From Effrenium voratum (Eukaryota > Sar > Dinophyceae > Suessiales > Symbiodiniaceae), in the NCBI GenBank assembly GCA_963377175.1, contig CAUJNA010003749.1, positions 619,397 to 683,396 of the forward strand: DNA of 64,000 nt, in the 5' to 3' direction. Position numbers and translations under genes: made by a program. The notes below the pieces were generated by a model. It worked only from the letters and a program-made list of their open reading frames with translations. It did no database searches and was not told the DNA's origin. Positions 1 to 10,154 of this stretch are shown one piece after another. The stretch's first letter is position 1. Each line of letters begins with the position of its first letter.

Positions 1-94
1 ACGAGAAGTTGACTTTCCGGCGGTGAGGTCCAAGTTGGCCGAGAGCCACGGAAAGAGAAAGCCCTTGCCCGAGGTTCACCAATATCCTGGACAG

Positions 95-216
95 GGCCTT
101 GAAGACTGGATCGGTGTACGAGTCGCTTTTCCCCCTCAGCGCCATCAAGAGGCCGTCCAGAATCGGCGCCATCGCGCGGGTTGACGCGGAACTGGGCGCG
201 GGCAACAGCAGCCAGC
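95..216 (+). CDS. Putative exon, N-terminal part of the giant gene
   Basis: Open in the third frame with strong G/C third positions; reads GSVYESLFPLSAIKRPS then RIGAIARVDAELGAG. It could start at AG|G (93-95) and end before GTTGTG (217). A second open frame over 2-73 (VRSKLAESHGKRKPLPE) may be part of the same or the preceding exon, but joining the two would need an impossibly short intron. The product cannot be recognised from this piece. The window starts inside or just before the gene. Confidence 0.45.
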
Positions 217-1503
217 GTTGTGTTCCCGAAAGCCGAAGAAAATGGACACGTGTTTAAACATCTTGTCCAGACCCCCAGTTTGGCACCCAAAGAACCAACA
301 AGACATATTGTTTGGAGTACACCAAATAGGATTTGGAACCTCACCCAAGATGAAGCTTCCCTGCATGGGGATCTCTTATATCTGGTTTGTTTCTACTTGA
401 AGGACCTTGAATGATCACGATGAATGTTGCAAACGTCCTGGGAAGTTTCCATTCTGGGTTGATTTCCCATTCTTGTCAAGGCATGCTTCTCTTAAGAAAC
501 GACCTGTTCCTAGCATTTGTTCGGGCAATGCCCCGCAATGTGCAAGAAAACCAATTGCCTTGAGGCGACTGCGGTCTCTACATCACGAGGGTGGAGAGCG
601 GGTGACCGGAGCTTCTAAAATGGAGCAGCTGAAGATTCTTCGCTGGACTTAGATTTTGTTGCAACTGGAGGTTTCCAGTTTTCCAGTCCTTTGCTTTCCA
701 TGTAGTCTCCATATGCTTTCACTACTTGTTTTGGTTTTAGACTCACGACCATGGAAGCTCTTAGAAGGCCCCCGTAAACGGAACCAAGTCTTCCATTTCG
801 GGTTCCGGTTGGGAGCGCCATGGAATCGCATGGGGGAGGGTAGACTTTTTGAACACCTGCTTCAGGTTTCCCAAGAGCAACAGGATAAACACGCGGGTCA
901 CTGGTTCAAATCTACCTGGTTCTGGTCGCATCAGGTTACCATCAAGCAGGTGGCATTGTCGGAGAACCCCCAGGTGACTTCCAGTTCCCTTGTACACAGC
1001 CCCTGCCGTCAAAACTCGTACCGTCAAATGTGCCCCCCACTACCCTTTCTAGCATTCAACCTAGAGGAATTTTCATGGGAGCCTTGGGGTGGGGTGGGGT
1101 GCCAGCAAACCTATCTACCAGTGAGGCGGGGCGCCTTCCTGAAGAATATGCCTTCTCAATCCGCCAAGTCCGACTTTCATTGACTAATTAAGCGGAGCAA
1201 GGTGTAGGGTGGAGGCCTATATCCCTCATTACACCCTGTTACTGAAATTCATTGCTTAGCCCGGGATAGCCCTTTCTTATAGAACCCTTTCAGGTCCATG
1301 ATAATTCCAGGGCCCGACCCACAGGCAACCCAGCATTGACACGTTCATTGAAGTCGCGCGGTGTTCCATTTAACAGGGCTCGCACTTTTTCCATGGCACT
1401 TTTGTCCCGTACCCGACGCAAAACAACAGCCCATCCGCTAGGGTCCGCAGCGTTTTTTTTTTTTTTTTCTGTTTCTCCCCTCCGCACCTCTGAGGATTGT
1501 CAA
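217..1503. other. Intron or spacer without recognisable gene
   Basis: No GC3-biased frame is visible. The open frames here have no codon bias and overlap on both strands. There is a homopolymer T tract near 1452-1468 just before the telomere-like repeat. Otherwise I see nothing in it. Confidence 0.5.
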
Positions 1504-1539
1504 CCCTAAACCCTAACCTAAACCCTAAACTCTAAACCC
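1504..1539. repeat. Interstitial telomere-like tract (CCCTAAA)n
   Basis: About five imperfect units of CCCTAAA/CCTAAA/CTCTAAA run head to tail. This is the complement of TTTAGGG, the telomere type reported for dinoflagellates and plants. It lies inside an intron, 38 bp before the next exon, so it is interstitial and not a chromosome end. Confidence 0.75.
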
Positions 1540-1576
1540 AGACCTGTCCAGTTCTCTCTCCTCTTTCGGACCCGAG

Positions 1577-1693
1577 GATCGAGGAGGACTTGGCCAAGGC
1601 GCGGGCGGCCAAGATGGCCGCTCTGAGCCGGGACTTCTCCAGCGCCAAGAAGTCGGAGGCCTTGGACTTCTTTCAGCGCCCCGGCTTCGAGCG
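1577..1693 (+). CDS. Putative helical exon
   Basis: Starts after CGAG|G and reads RIEEDLAKARAAKMAALSR followed by DFSSAKKSEALDFFQRPGF. G/C at nearly every third position separates it from the surrounding sequence. Ends before GTCGAC at 1694. Alanine- and lysine-rich, it probably forms a charged helix. The function is not recognisable alone; position and strand link it to the giant gene. Confidence 0.6.
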
Positions 1694-2203
1694 GTCGACA
1701 CGGCGGGCTCAGTTCCAAACGTCGAGGTTTTGGCGAAAAAACACGCCGAGCAGTCGATAACACGGCGGGTTCAGTTCCAAACGTCGAGCAGTCGAGAACA
1801 CGGACAGCGCTCGAAGGAAAGGATAAGTTTGAGTTGCTCACTTTGCCAGGTTCGGGTCGATTGTTGCTTGAGTCGATTTGGGTCTGGACCATTGTGGTAA
1901 GAGTCAGTGTGCACCTTGAGGACGATCCATTCAGGAACTTAAGAAAGGAAAGGGGAACGGAGGAAAGGAATTGCACCAAAATCAAACACAGTCGAAAGGA
2001 AACCACAAGGGGAAGGTGTGTGTTCTTGTTTTTGTTTTTGTTGGTGTGTGGGCCGAGAAAACTATCGGCAATGGACCAGCGTTGCTCAGACGCCACCCTT
2101 TTCAATCCCGCTTTTATGTCCAAGGGCGTCCACCTCGACAAACAACATAACAACAACAATCCACCGCAGAAAAAGGGAAGAATGCGAAATCCTCTGAACA
2201 TAG

Positions 2204-2313
2204 CATGGTTGTTGTTGGGAAACATGTTACATTTTGCTTATTGTGATTGAGTGGGAAATCCCCACTTAACCGCGAAGATTTGCAGTTTTGCTCCCCTTCC
2301 AATGTCAACCAAG
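2204..2313 (+). mobile_element. Introner-like element, family B (copy B1)
   Basis: Begins CATGGTTGTTGTTGGGA and ends in CAATGTCAACCAAG, imperfect inverted ends. It is flanked on both sides by ATAG, an exact 4-bp TSD. The interior contains TTGCTTATTGTG and GGGAAATCCCCACTTAA, shared with the other five B copies in this window. Confidence 0.8.
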
Positions 2314-2594
2314 ATAGATGGCCATGTACATTTGCAGCAAAGCAATGACTCAGTTGTTCAAAGCCGACCTTTTGACCTTTCGGCTTTCCCATTTTGGTCC
2401 AGACTTAGTCATGGCCCCAAAAGGTTAACCTTTTAGTTCCAGGTCCTTTGGGCAACTGAGATGATGCTGTCCTTTGGGCTTTGGCTTCTGTTTTGATCTG
2501 TGGCCCTTGTGATCGATGTCCACCGTGCCTCTAAGAAATTCTCTGTGTCACCTGTGGCTGGGCGGACTTGCGACTGGCTACTGGACACTGACAC

Positions 2595-2691
2595 TGCCCT
2601 TTAACCATTTTTTGGGGGAGGGTTCCCCCACTAGAATAGACTACGGAAAAAAAAGGTACCCTTCTTCAAACCTCTCTACTGGAGGACCTAG
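2595..2691 (+). mobile_element. Introner-like element, family A (copy A1, left-truncated)
   Basis: Carries the A-family interior (GAGGGTTCCCCCACTAGAAT, then GGTACC) and the intact right end CTGGAGGACCTAG. The left CTAGGTCCCCCAG end is missing. Confidence 0.65.
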
Positions 2692-2779
2692 GAAAGATAT
2701 TGAACAGTTGTGAGCATTTGAATCAATCACTTTCTCACAGACAGAGAACTTTCCACAGACTTTGGAGGCATCACTGGTG

Positions 2780-2889
2780 CCTTGAGGGACCCCCTTTTAC
2801 CTTTTTTTTTGGGGGGGAGGGTGCCCCTACTAAAATAAAGTACATAAAAAAGGGTACCCTTATTCTAACCTCTCTACTGCAGGACCTAG
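2780..2889 (+). mobile_element. Introner-like element, family A (copy A2)
   Basis: Same interior as A1, with a long T/G homopolymer stretch (CTTTTTTTTTGGGGGGGAGG) and right end CTGCAGGACCTAG, one base off consensus. The left end is degraded. Confidence 0.6.
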
Positions 2890-2896
2890 CCTAGTT

Positions 2897-3006
2897 GGTG
2901 GTTTGGAGTGGTGGTTTAGGTTTGGATTTGGACCGTTGATTCTTGTGGAGGGTAAATGGGAAACCCCTTCTTAGCCACCAAACCACCGACTCGGATCCAA
3001 ACCACC
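2897..3006 (+). mobile_element. Repeat element, family H (copy H1)
   Basis: Starts TGGTGGTTTGG and ends CCAAACCACC, with the family core GATTCTTGTGGAGGGTAAATG inside (core at about 2938-2958). Related copies are at 7455, 8990, 9939, 47840 and 48350. Confidence 0.55.
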
Positions 3007-3309
3007 AGAACTCAGAAGCAAAAAATCCGTCCTAAGGAAGCCATAGCCAATGACTCGAAGTCTTGACCATGATGCTTTGGTGCATGCAGCTTTGGCTTGA
3101 ACTCGGAGACCGATGGGTGCAACACCACCCCAATGCCCGGGGAAAATGGGGTGGCCTCCGTAAAATACTGGCCGAACAAAACCGCTTGAGCTCTGGGTCT
3201 CGGTAGCTTCGGCTTGGTGGAACCCATCTTGGAGTCCTTGGTTCGGGTTTTTCCCCAAGAGCTGGAAGCTATGTGGTCTCCAGATAAGCTCTGCAGCTTT
3301 CAGGGAGGG

Positions 3310-3423
3310 TAGGTCCCCCAGCTAGGTGCTCTTTTACCTTTTTTTTGGGGATTGCCTTACTAAAGTAGACCACAGAAAAAACAAAGTACCCTTATTCTAA
3401 CCTCTCAAATCTGGAGGACCTAG
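3310..3423 (+). mobile_element. Introner-like element, family A (copy A3)
   Basis: Runs from TAGGTCCCCCAGCTAGGTGC to CTGGAGGACCTAG with the GGTACC-like interior. Its ends are mutual inverted repeats (CTAGGTCCNCCAG). It ends 55 bp before the next exon. Confidence 0.75.
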
Positions 3424-3477
3424 GGATACACTCTGGGCGGCTGAGGTCGTCCCTCTCCTCAACTGCTCCTCTCTCAG

Positions 3478-3538
3478 CGGTGGCCGAGCTTGGCCACTAC
3501 TTGGACGACTGGAAGAGTCCCAGGCGCCCCGGAGCGCC
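3478..3538 (+). CDS. Putative short exon
   Basis: After a pyrimidine-rich stretch and CTCTCAG it reads AVAELGHYLDDWKSPRRPGA with G/C third positions, ending before GTTGAG (3539). Right after it lies a C-family left end (CTTCCATTTGGTTTAG, 3547). The function is not recognisable alone. Confidence 0.55.
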
Positions 3539-3571
3539 GTTGAGACTTCCATTTGGTTTAGAATATGTCTT

Positions 3572-3713
3572 CAGGGTTGTGGGATCAAGGGGTTTATTCT
3601 CACTTCTGTGATACAAGTTGGAATATGTTGGAATATCCCCCTGTATATGGGGTGTTAGTCTTTGGGAAGCCCTTTTTGTTGTATCACAGAAGTGGTCATT
3701 TCCCACAACCCTG
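3572..3713. mobile_element. Foldback element, family O (copy O1)
   Basis: CAGGGTTGTGGGA and CACTTCTGTGATACAA at the left are mirrored as TTGTATCACAGAAGTGG and TCCCACAACCCTG at the right, giving a hairpin with arms of about 40 bp. A partial relative is at about 35851-35990. Confidence 0.6.
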
Positions 3714-3735
3714 TATGTCTTATTCTCCCCCTGTC

Positions 3736-4133
3736 TTTAAAGCGACAAACCAATCACAAGGATTGATCACTTTGACATCGCAGAACACAGATATGGGTCT
3801 AGAGTTTTGTTCGAGGGCACCCTTTTTGGCTGGTTTTACAAAATGAAAACCCAAAGCCATGTTGGCAGGTCCGCCAAAAAAGACACGCCCATGTTCTTCC
3901 ATTTGGTTGAGAACATGTTTTATTTTCCCCTGTTGGTTTTAAAGGGAATCAATTTCACTACTGGAAAGGTTTTTCTATTTTTTCCAGGGGACGAAAAAGC
4001 AAATGGACAATGGCAGAGGTGTCCCATTTTCTCGGAAAAAAAAAACAGCTCAGCCCCAGTCCCAGCGGGCTTTCTTTCAGCTCTTGGTTAGAGGGTTGCC
4101 CCTGTGAGCTTCTGTGCTTCTGTGCTTCGGCAC
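3736..4133 (+). repeat. Diverged 400-bp duplication, copy 1
   Basis: Starts TTTAAAGCGACAAACCAATC and ends near CTTCTGTGCTTCTGTGCTT. The same order of sequence blocks recurs at 5112-5508, including a C-family element in the same internal position. Confidence 0.75.
3896..4007 (+). mobile_element. Introner-like element, family C (copy C1)
   Basis: CTTCCATTTGGTTGAG at the left and AAGCAAATGGA at the right are inverted ends. The interior has CCCTGTTGGTTTTAAAGGGA and TTTCCAGGGGAC. No clear TSD is left. Confidence 0.65.
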
Positions 4134-5111
4134 CTCCTTGGAAACTTGGGATATGGCCATGGGTCAAAAACCAAATCGGTTAGCCCCCAGCGAACGGGTC
4201 CCAATCCAACCACTAGAAAACACTAAACTGGGCACCTAGCCCACAATGGGATCCCAGTGGTTTTGACCACCACAGCCATATTGCCCCATGGGAATCGGGG
4301 GAATCTCCAAGGTTAAAGGCCGTTTGTTTGGGGCCCTGGCTTCCCGCTTCGGTGTTTTCAGGGACAACCAGAGAAGAAACTAGCCATTTGGAGGGGTTCT
4401 CCGATTTATAAGACACACCCACCTCGAAGTACGTATATCGTGATATCAACCGGGGTTTTTGAATTGGGTGCTGTTCCTTTCATTGCCCTCAGCTCAAAGC
4501 CCACAAAAGCAGGCACTCAATCCCAACTCTCTTTGGCCCAGATGTTGAAGCCTAGCGCGTCCAACTTGGGAGTGTCATTTTCTTAGGCTGCCCTTGGACA
4601 GTCTGAGGGTCATGTACATGGGGTATCCGCTTCCCCGGTGCTTCTACGTGCCGGGTGTGCAATGCGCGAATGGGCTGGGAGACGGGTTTTGGAGATTGCC
4701 AGGGCGGGTTCTAAAGTTATTGGGGGATAGTTCTTGTGCATTCTCAATTTGTTGATTTACATGTTCCTTGGGGATTCTTATAGTGGGCATTCTCATAGTT
4801 CCTTGGGCTTTGGTTGTGTCGATTTACATGTGTCAACGGTGGAATTTGGCCTCCAAAGGCTCTGGGCCTCCAAAAGAAATCGGAGCTATTGAAACAGTCG
4901 GACCTTATTCGCAGAGTCCATGAGTGAATGAGTAGTAAGCCTTTGCAAACCTTGCCAGCAATCTGGTGATCCGACTGTCTCAAAGAACAACAATATAAGC
5001 CCGGGACAAACGATGGTTGAGCAGAACGGAAAGCGACAATCACCCCCTAGAATCAACTTGGCTGTGGAAAGCTGGGTAGGCTCACTTTTTGTAACACTAT
5101 GGGAATCACTC
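4134..5111. other. Intronic spacer
   Basis: No codon-biased frame and no family member with both ends is seen in this stretch. Frames on either strand are short and unbiased. Confidence 0.4.
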
Positions 5112-5508
5112 TTTAAAGTGACAAACCAATCACAATGTCCACTTTGGCATCGCATAAATACATATAGGTCTACATTTTTGTTTGAGGGTACCCTTTTTGC
5201 ATGGGTTTACAGGGAAACCACCAGGAAAACCCAAGCCATTTTGGCAAGTTCGTTAAAAAAGAGACACACCCATTTTCATCCATTTTGTTAAGAATATATT
5301 TTATTTTCCCCCTGTTGGCTTTAAAGGGGATCTATCACTACTGGAATGTTTGTTGTTTTTTCCAGGGGGCTGAAGCAAATGGAGGAAGAGGTGTTCCATT
5401 TTCTCGGGGGAAAAAAGAAGAAACAAGCCCAGTCCCAGTGGGCCTTCTTTCAGCTCTTTGGGTAGAGGGTTGCCCCTGTGAGCTTCTGTGCTTCTGTGCT
5501 TTGGCACC
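5112..5508 (+). repeat. Diverged 400-bp duplication, copy 2
   Basis: Parallels 3736-4133 block by block: TTTAAAGTGACAAACCAATC start, GAGGGTACCCTTTTTGC, the nested C element, then GGGTTGCCCCTGTGAGCTTC. Many point changes and small indels separate the copies, so the duplication is old. Confidence 0.75.
5276..5385 (+). mobile_element. Introner-like element, family C (copy C2)
   Basis: Lies inside duplication copy 2 at the position equivalent to C1. Left end TCATCCATTTTGTTAAG is degraded; right end is AAGCAAATGGAGG. It was probably carried along by the duplication and did not insert independently. Confidence 0.6.
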
Positions 5509-5746
5509 CACGTTTTTTTTCGCCACCACGCATCAACCAATAACTCTAGGGGCTGATTCCCCATTCTTTTCAACCATGATTATTTTTAATCACTAGCCGT
5601 TTTCCCGATCGGGTTTCCGGAGGTTTTCCAGAAAGAAGGATCCCTGGAAAGAATGGGACAGTGTCCCCTAAAAAAAACAGAGACCCATGTTGTTCACACC
5701 CACGAATCATCCAACGGATCGGCGTTGGGGCCTCAGTTTGGGCGAG

Positions 5747-5859
5747 GATCACGCCGCTTCTGGCGCAGCAGCGCGCGGTGCTCGACAAGTTGGCGGCGTT
5801 GGAGCATGTGTCGGAGGAGCGGAAGCAGAGCCATGCATGGGTGTCGGCCGTTTGCGCAT
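5747..5859 (+). CDS. Putative helical exon
   Basis: After GCGAG|G it reads ITPLLAQQRAVLDKLAALEH then VSEERKQSHAWVSAVCA, strongly G/C at third positions. It may end at CATGG|GTGTCG (5840) or at GCAT|GTTCTT (5859). The second donor is formed right at the left edge of element C3. Probably a coiled-coil or helical part of the giant protein. Confidence 0.6.
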
Positions 5860-5862
5860 GTT

Positions 5863-5977
5863 CTTCCATCTGCTTAATAATATGTTTAAAAAGCAAATCC
5901 CCTGTTGGTTTTAAAGGGTATGAATGACTACTGGAATGGTTTTCTCATTTTTTCCAATGGACTTAAGCAAATGGAGG
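5863..5977 (+). mobile_element. Introner-like element, family C (copy C3), abutting an exon
   Basis: CTTCCATCTGCTTAATAATA at the left, AAGCAAATGGAGG at the right, core CCTGTTGGTTTTAAAGGG. It starts three bases after the possible end of the preceding exon. Flanks TGTT and TTTT resemble a decayed 4-bp TSD. Confidence 0.65.
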
Positions 5978-6737
5978 TTTTGGGTGCTTATTTGTGGGCT
6001 CCTCCCAGACGATATTATGTTTTTGGGTAGACTAAGTATGGAACATACTCGGAACGTGTTTGTTTTTGGACCGCAGATGTGGGCCAAGCTATAGTTTGTG
6101 TCCCTCTTTGCGGTTTTGAGCATCACCAGTTTTGCTCATGTAGGGTCAGTTTTCTTTGGTAGGGGGAATGTCTCGAAAAAAAAAATATGGGCAACCCTGA
6201 CGTTTCGTGAGGAAGCTGACATGACCAAAACAGGTTGCGTTTTAGTCAATTTGGGGTGCTGGTTCCAAAGGCCAAAATGTTAACCTTGTTCTACTGCGTC
6301 TTTCGGGGAACTGAAGGGTCAATGAAGGTCTTGAGTAATACATAGGAATACGCGCAGTCAACAGCTTACCTTGACCAGCTGGGTCAGAAGATCCGCTCCC
6401 GATATATCAAAGCGGGTGTTCTTGTTGGGATGTGTCTGTTACGGAAGCCTATTAAAGGGACATGTTGATGGGTTCTCCCAAAATACGTATGGAGCTTGGT
6501 GGTTTCCTTGTACACTACCGTTTCGAAGGAAAATGTTGGGGATGTCACCTTTGGAACCCTATACTTAAAGAGGCAGAGTACTGAGTAAGTGGTTGGTAAG
6601 CCTGGTTACAGCCCACTTACCATGGTTGTAAGTCGAAGTGGGTTATAGCCAGCCTTACCAACCACTTACTAAGTACCCTGCCCCTTCAAGTAGGATAACA
6701 GCAACATGCTCATGGTGGCTCGAATTCAACCTGGGAG

Positions 6738-6797
6738 GCCAAAGAGAAGGAGGAGGCGTTGCTTCGGGCCGAGCTGACCGAGGCGAGTTGGCGAGGG
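6738..6797 (+). CDS. Putative short helical exon
   Basis: After TGGGAG| it reads AKEKEEALLRAELTEASWRG, a charged helix with G/C-rich third positions. Ends before GTGGCA. The in-frame stop a few codons later supports an exon end here. Confidence 0.55.
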
Positions 6798-6999
6798 GTG
6801 GCAATGCAGCGCTGAGGGTCACAACGAACCTTCAGACAACCCTAACTGGAAATTACATGCACCACAATGAGGATGACCAAATCCACGGTCAGGGAACATG
6901 ACTAGTGTGCGTTCACCTGCCGGTTCCCAAACAGACCCCTGAACTCCCATCATGAGCCATACCTTGTCGGGTTATCCACGTATGCCTTTTGCGTGTATT

Positions 7000-7076
7000 A
7001 TATATATACACATACATGTAAACGTGTCTATATATATATATACACATGTATATATATATATATACACGTGTATAAC
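7000..7076. repeat. TA/CA microsatellite
   Basis: Alternating TATATA and CACATG tracts, simple sequence without coding signal. Confidence 0.8.
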
Positions 7077-7143
7077 CACATACCTATGTTTTTTGAAGGC
7101 AGACATGGGGACCGCGCTGGGTTGTTCCCGTGTTCGCCCTGAG

Positions 7144-7201
7144 GTCATGAACAAGCTTGCGGAGCTTGACTTCAGCGCCGACACCTTCTGGACGCCCTGG
7201 G
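7144..7201 (+). CDS. Putative short exon
   Basis: After CCTGAG| it reads VMNKLAELDFSADTFWTPW with good third-position bias; ends before GTTTTC at 7202. Codons upstream (RVRPE) are also open, so the exon may start earlier. The function is not recognisable alone. Confidence 0.55.
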
Positions 7202-7454
7202 GTTTTCGCCCGTTTTGGGGGGGCAAAAATCGGCGGGTGGGATGGGTGGCTCTCCTCAAAAAGTTTTGGTTGGCAGGGGTGTGGTCGTGTTTTGGGGGAA
7301 CCCTGAGCAAGACCCTGTTGGTTGGTAGGAGGAAGCCAAGAAGAGAGGGTGCTTGGTAGCTGTAACAAGCCTGGGAGTAGCTGTGAGTTTCGGAACGCAT
7401 CGATGTTCTCATAACAAAGGCGTGACCACCCTCCCAATAATCACGTAACCCTTA

Positions 7455-7553
7455 GGTGGTTTGGATTGGTGGATTGGGAATTTGAACGTCTGGTTCTTTT
7501 AGAGTGCAAATGGGACACCACCCTCCAAACCACCAATCCAAACCACCAATAGT
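7455..7553 (+). mobile_element. Repeat element, family H (copy H2)
   Basis: GGTGGTTTGGATTGGTGG at the left mirrors CCACCAATCCAAACCACC at the right (18-bp inverted ends). The core is TCTGGTTCTTTTAGAGTGCA. No clear TSD. Confidence 0.65.
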
Positions 7554-7780
7554 TGAGGGAGGCTGAAATAGGTCAGCACCCCCCAACCACTGTTTTTGGA
7601 CAGTTCTTAGACTTTCCGGACATATTGGAAAATGCATTTGGGCCATGCTTCTTGGGTTTTTGGACCACCCCCCCACCCCCTTGTCTCACCCTCCCCCGCT
7701 CCTCCCCCCCTCCTCCCCTCCTCCCCCCCCTCCTCCGGATAGCCGCTGCGGACTGGAGCTCCGCTCCGCTTTCTCCAAAG

Positions 7781-7866
7781 GACGGAGCTGGAGCTCTTCG
7801 CCGGCCGCGACGGCAGCGACGGAGTGCAGCGCGCCGCGGTGTGCTGGGCCTCGCTGCTGGCGTCAG
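7781..7866 (+). CDS. Putative exon
   Basis: After CCAAAG|G it reads TELELFAGRDGSDGVQ then RAAVCWASLLAS, nearly all G/C third bases, and ends at TCAG|GTCAGC. Alternative frames are arginine-rich and unlikely. The function is not recognised; probably part of the N-terminal region of the giant protein. Confidence 0.6.
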
Positions 7867-7904
7867 GTCAGCCGTTCCAGGCGCCTCGGTTCTTCCTTTG
7901 TTTT

Positions 7905-8034
7905 TTTTTGCTTTGTTTCTTTTTTTTTTTTTTTTTGGGGGGGGGGGGGGTTGTTGTTGTTTTTTGCTGTTGTTGTTTCTTCTTTTCTTTGGGGGGCGTT
8001 TTTTTGTTTTTGTTTTTTTTGTTTGGGGGGGGGA
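7905..8034. repeat. Low-complexity T/G homopolymer stretch
   Basis: Runs of T (up to 16) and G (up to 14) alternate. The open frames across it are artefacts of composition. Confidence 0.7.
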
Positions 8035-8143
8035 CTTCCATTTGCTGAAAGGAAAATGTTGTTATATTTTCCCTGGTTGGTTTTAAAGGGAATCTATCAC
8101 TACATATGTGTTTTTGTTTTTCCCCAGGGGACATAAGCAAATG
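8035..8143 (+). mobile_element. Introner-like element, family C (copy C4)
   Basis: CTTCCATTTGCTGAAAGGAA at the left, CCAGGGGACATAAGCAAATG at the right, with the family core TTGGTTTTAAAGGGAATC. The final GGA of the right end is lost. Confidence 0.65.
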
Positions 8144-9092
8144 TTTTTTTGGGGGGTTTTATTTCTTTCCCGCGATCGGGACATCAACAAACAAAAATAC
8201 GGGAACATCGGATGGGCAAATCTGATCTCGAGGGGGGATTCGGTGGGATCGGATTTTGGGCGGGAAACCCCGATTTTTTCGGGACATGTCGTTGGAAATT
8301 CGGAAGTTGTTGGTTCAAGTGAATTGGACGGATTTGCAATTTCCCTTGCGCCTGGTGATGCCCAAGATAAGGATGGGCGAAATCCACGAAGATCGGCACC
8401 GGTTGGGATTGGTCCGGATTTCGAGGTGTGCGTTTGGGTGGATCCCTGACAGAGGGAAGCCCCAACCCCAAGTTATGACGCGTCCTGGCTTTTGGATCCG
8501 ATATGTAAAACGAGCTCACGATGTAGATCCTTTACTTGGCTCAAGTTCCCATGGAATTTACTGCAAGTTCCCATGGGTTTGTGGTTCAACATTTAAGGAA
8601 TCCGGCGTAGGGTGGGAGTGTTCCTCACAAAAGTGATCCGGCTGCCCTCATATAGATCTTATTATTATAGATGGGAATTTCAGACCCCAAAAGTCATGAG
8701 CTGCAAACGACGTTTGTTGTTTTTCTGTTGGTTCCATGTTCCCGCGGCTGTGTGTGTGTGGTTTCCTTTGGTGCATTTTGAGGACTTTAACTTTTTGCCA
8801 ACTAATGGGTTTTCCCTATTAAACCACTAACAGTTTAAAACTATGTAACTATTTAAAACTTTCAGCAGGGGAGCAGATTTCGCAACCGAGTTTCCTCTGG
8901 GTCATTCAAACGTCCCCTTGGGGTCAGACCAATGCCAGTTTCTCTGTTTGCCAAAGCCGAAGCCAGCTTTTTTCTCCCCAAAAGGTCTGGGATTTGAAGC
9001 CCTGGTTCTTGTAGAGGGTACATGCCTTGAACCACCAAACCACCAAACCAAACCAAACCACCTAGAGAGGAGCTGAATCAACCAACAAAAGG
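8144..9092. other. Intronic spacer
   Basis: Contains a degraded family-H tail (about 8996-9062, repeated AAACCACCAAACC) and a weak family-I-like stretch near 8815-8880. No codon-biased frame is seen. Confidence 0.4.
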
Positions 9093-9201
9093 AAGGTCCC
9101 CCAGCTGTGCCCTTTTACCCTTTTTTGGGAGGGTTCCCCTACTAAAATGGACTACAGAAAAAAGGGTACCCTTATTCTAACCCCTCTACTGGAGGACCTA
9201 G
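9093..9201 (+). mobile_element. Introner-like element, family A (copy A4)
   Basis: AAGGTCCCCCAGCTGTGCCC at the left, the GGTACC interior, and CTACTGGAGGACCTAG at the right. The left CTAG has changed, but both ends are otherwise present. Confidence 0.7.
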
Positions 9202-9556
9202 TAGGTATACAATGGAATTCACATGTCACAGCCGGGGGCTGATGAGTTCGAGCGAAGGAATGTGAGGAAAGGTGATCAATGGCTACATTTGAACCCTTTG
9301 GCAACCAGAAGGATCAAAGAAAGCCAACGATGCAAGGAGCCAGCATGTAGGCAACACAGGGCCGGGGATCAATTGTTCCTGACCACTGGAGAGAGGGGTA
9401 TTCTATCCTGGGACTGGCGGTGCCCTGTGATTTCTGAGGGTGGTTTCTCGTTTTGGCCCCAAGAAGGGGTGATTGGGTGGGAGGTTTCCCCCGTTTTCGC
9501 CCCAAGAAAGGGGGTGATAGGGTGTCCTTCACCTGACTTCTGGCGTCCTGCCTCAG

Positions 9557-9694
9557 GTGCTGCACAGTCGGCCTCTGCAGATGGCGGGCCAGTTTCTTCG
9601 AACGGTGCTGGCGAGCATCGGGGCGCCGGCCGAACCGGGGATCCTTGGACGTCCGAACCGAGTGCTCGATGCGGAGCCCAATGCGCTGTTGTAG
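9557..9694 (+). CDS. Putative exon, open to a TAG stop
   Basis: After GCCTCAG| it reads VLHSRPLQMAGQFLRTVLAS then IGAPAEPGILGRPNRVLD and AEPNALL before TAG (9692-9694). Third-position bias is good to the end. It is either the last exon of an upstream gene or an internal exon spliced out at an inner GT (for example TTGGAC|GTCCGA). A separate gene before 9.7 kb therefore cannot be excluded. Confidence 0.5.
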   Translation: MLHSRPLQMAGQFLRTVLASIGAPAEPGILGRPNRVLDAEPNALL

Positions 9695-9938
9695 AGGGTG
9701 TGCTTTTTGGGTCAGTTCTCGTTGCACATCGATTTGAGGAGCATGTTTTCAAGGCACCAATTGACTGTAATTAGTGGGGAGAGGGAAAAAGGCGGAAGGC
9801 AGCTGTTCGCGGAAGTTTCGCCCCAGCACTATTTCACAGTGGACGTTCAGGGTCATGTAGGCAGTTACGACATGTCCGACATGTCAAGAAGAATTGCCGA
9901 AAGCTCCATGTTTGCAAATGATCAGGTCACCTCCAATT

Positions 9939-10024
9939 GGCGGCTTGGATTGGTGGTGGGATTTGGAACTATGGCTTTAGGGGTAAATGGGGGGCACCAG
10001 CCCTGACCACACCACCAAGCCACC
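9939..10024 (+). mobile_element. Repeat element, family H (copy H4) with AATT TSD
   Basis: GGCGGCTTGG at the left and CCAAGCCACC at the right are inverted ends, flanked on both sides by AATT (9935-9938 and 10025-10028). The core TTTAGGGGTAAATGG matches the other H copies loosely. Confidence 0.65.
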
Positions 10025-10154
10025 AATTGGTCCTAGGTTGATGGCTTCCTGAAAGGAAGGATCCCTGGAAAGAATGGTTGGTCGCAACTCACCCGGGAAG
10101 ACGTACCAGTTTCAGCGGGGTGTGTGGGTCCCAGAAACAGAGGGTCCAAGTACC

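Noticed and set aside
1518..2225. A 235-codon open frame on the - strand
   Set aside because: It overlaps the well-biased + strand exon at 1577-1693 and telomere-like sequence, and has no bias of its own.
5225..5250. GCCATTTTGGC resembling the dinoflagellate spliced-leader core
   Set aside because: Only about 11 bases agree and the rest of the leader does not match, so no relic of a retrocopied mRNA can be claimed.
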